From assembly GCA_902574525.1 (NCBI GenBank), contig CACGNQ010000001.1, positions 1 to 64,000 of the forward strand: 64,000 bases of DNA, given 5' to 3'. The translations under genes were made by a program, and so were the position numbers. Positions 62,809 to 64,000 of the stretch are shown here, piece by piece. This DNA is from an uncultured Pelagibacteraceae bacterium. Its GTDB lineage: Bacteria > Pseudomonadota > Alphaproteobacteria > Pelagibacterales > Pelagibacteraceae. The notes under the pieces are model-generated. The model did not search any database, was not told the DNA's origin, and saw only the letters and a list, made by a program, of their open reading frames with translations. Position 1 is the stretch's first letter. Each line of letters starts with the position of its first letter.

Positions 62809-63756
62809 ATGGAAGCTAACAATAATACAAAAGGAATTTTTCTTATTCTTTTGGGTATGGCCTTTTTTTCGGTGCAAGATGCTTTAATTAAATTTATCTA
62901 CAATGATATTGCTTTATATGAGCTGTACATGGTGAGAACAATAACAGCATTTATACTGTTATTATCTTTTATGATAATTGCTAAAAAAAAAATAATTTTT
63001 AAGACTCATTTTTTATTATTAACTATTGTACGTGTAATATTTTTCTTTTTTGGTTTTAGCTTTTTTTATATTTCCCTAACATTTATGTCTCTAGCTATGG
63101 CTAATGCATTATTCTTTTCAAGTCCATTTTTTATGTCCATACTTGCAATGATATTTTTAAAAGAAAAAATTGGTATAAGAAGATGGAGCGCAATTGTTGT
63201 CGGATTTATTGGGGTATTTATTGTTTTAAATCCTGACTTTAAAGATTTTAATTTTATGAAACTCTCCCCAGTATTGTGTGCAATATTCTACGCATCGTCT
63301 ATGATCATAACAAAAATTACTTCAAAGAAAGATAATGTTTATACTCAAATGATGCATTTATATATTGGTGCGCTTTTAATAAGCCTAATATTTTATTTAA
63401 CAATGGGAAATGGAGAATTAAATAATTTTTCAGATCCAACTTTTCAATTTATTTTAAGAGAGTGGTTTGTTAACGTGAGTTATTCCTGGCCTTTTGTTAT
63501 TCTAATGGGTTTTATTGCATCAGTTTCGTTTTATTGTGTTTTTACAGCATATAGTATTGCGTCCCCATCATTGGTTTCATTATTTGAGTATTCTTTAATT
63601 ATTTGGGCAATCATCACTGGATATTTATTATTTAATGAAATGCCAAATACTAGAACATTTTTGGGAGCATTTATTATTATTGCTGCAGGGATTTATATTT
63701 ACTTTAGGGAAAAGGTGAAAGATCAAATGATTGTAACAGATACACCGAATAGATGA
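62809..63756 (+). CDS. DMT/EamA family transporter
   Basis: This 315-residue protein has ten predicted helices in two EamA repeats and a GIRRWSAIVVGFIGVFIVLNP segment at the end of the first. It resembles the 56127 gene. Its stop overlaps the next ATG (ATGA), so the oxygenase downstream is translationally coupled. The substrate is unknown. Confidence 0.87.
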   Translation: MEANNNTKGIFLILLGMAFFSVQDALIKFIYNDIALYELYMVRTITAFILLLSFMIIAKKKIIFKTHFLLLTIVRVIFFFFGFSFFYISLTFMSLAMANALFFSSPFFMSILAMIFLKEKIGIRRWSAIVVGFIGVFIVLNPDFKDFNFMKLSPVLCAIFYASSMIITKITSKKDNVYTQMMHLYIGALLISLIFYLTMGNGELNNFSDPTFQFILREWFVNVSYSWPFVILMGFIASVSFYCVFTAYSIASPSLVSLFEYSLIIWAIITGYLLFNEMPNTRTFLGAFIIIAAGIYIYFREKVKDQMIVTDTPNR

Positions 63757-64000
63757 AAAGAAATTATATTCCAACAATTGATATATCTTCACTAACTAAA
63801 AGTAATTTTAAATCAAAAAAATCAATTCAAACTATTAAACAAATTGAAAAAGCTTGTAAAAAAATCGGCTTCTTCCAGGTAACTGGCCATGGAATAAAAA
63901 TTAATAAAGTTTCTGAAGTAGGACAAAAATTTTTTAAATTACCATTAAAAAATAAAATTAAATTAGCACCAAAAAAATGGAATAAATTAAGTAAAAATAT
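63753..64000 (+). CDS. isopenicillin-N-synthase-like 2-oxoglutarate/Fe(II) oxygenase, N-terminal part
   Basis: The frame starts at ATG 63753 and runs off the window after 82 residues. The visible part is the DIOX_N-type N-terminal domain: YIPTIDISSLTK, ACKKIGFFQVTGHGIKI, and a following FFKLPLKNKIKLAP helix. The catalytic HxD...H core lies beyond the window, so activity cannot be judged. It is coupled to the EamA transporter by a 4-base overlap. Confidence 0.8.
   Translation, partial: MKRNYIPTIDISSLTKSNFKSKKSIQTIKQIEKACKKIGFFQVTGHGIKINKVSEVGQKFFKLPLKNKIKLAPKKWNKLSKN

Noticed and set aside
1-64000. tRNA, rRNA, CRISPR arrays, insertion sequences, prophage genes
   Set aside because: None could be found. 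All gaps over about 70 bases were read and hold only promoters, the listed hairpins, repeats and the riboswitch.

Overview
The window is A+T-rich, very compact bacterial DNA. Intergenic gaps are often under 50 bases, start/stop overlaps are frequent, and Lys/Asn/Ile-rich proteins predominate. The gene content points to a streamlined marine alphaproteobacterium of the SAR11 clade (Pelagibacterales). It includes aprABM without a dissimilatory sulfate-reduction set, a TPP riboswitch driving a ThiV-type sodium symporter, dimethylglycine dehydrogenase with ETF and ETF-QO, glycine-betaine ABC genes, and isocitrate lyase beside an ScfR-like regulator. I saw no rRNA, tRNA, CRISPR array, insertion sequence or phage gene. 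This assignment is an inference from gene content; no search was run.

Layout. 1-479: end of an M23 peptidase gene. 480-8849: a sulfonate/sulfite island with two desulfonating enzymes (Xsc and SuyAB), a TauE/SafE sulfite exporter, an exported thioredoxin-like protein, a small unknown protein, and the AprABM APS reductase. 8929-14193: HIT protein, p-aminobenzoate genes pabBAC, an MFS carrier and cystathionine beta-lyase. 14269-19785: small and housekeeping genes (a 27-aa basic protein, mnmA, DUF3553, cysQ, recX, an ABA4-like protein, a rhodanese, a glycosyltransferase-like protein). 19853-24360: ammonium transporter, HU, RseP, and ThiV behind a TPP riboswitch. 24415-27443: isocitrate lyase and a divergent ScfR-like regulator with a cluster of repeated operator-like words between them.

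27447-31471: a Fe(III) ABC importer operon with a Fur-like box, a previously uncalled 56-aa CxxCxxxC protein, and a predicted pseudoknot that would cover the permease ribosome-binding site. 31556-34994: LysR regulator, AcuI-type reductase, folE, hisI, DUF2237. 34996-42058: dimethylglycine dehydrogenase, ETF and ETF-QO plus small envelope proteins. 42117-52570: a hydroxyacid dehydrogenase, GDPD, a gamma-butyrobetaine-dioxygenase-like enzyme, an orphan ProV, pseudoazurin, a BKACE enzyme, class II aldolase, aldehyde dehydrogenase, VOC protein, homocysteine methyltransferase-like protein, MsrA and a serine hydrolase. 52567-64000: DMT transporters, amidase, iron alcohol dehydrogenase, the betaine transporter proV/proW/proX, an SDR, a hot-dog thioesterase, another DMT transporter and the start of a 2-oxoglutarate oxygenase.

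How the genes fit together. (1) Organosulfonates are cleaved to sulfite, which can be exported by TauE or oxidised by AprABM. (2) Quaternary amines form a dispersed pathway: gamma-butyrobetaine to carnitine (dioxygenase), then dehydrocarnitine to betainyl-CoA to glycine betaine (BKACE plus thioesterase), with betaine uptake by ProVWX. Dimethylglycine is demethylated with electrons passing through ETF and ETF-QO to quinone and one-carbon units going to folate. (3) Several regulatory elements are readable directly: the TPP riboswitch, the Fur-like box, the ScfR operator cluster, several palindromes and the pseudoknot in the iron operon.
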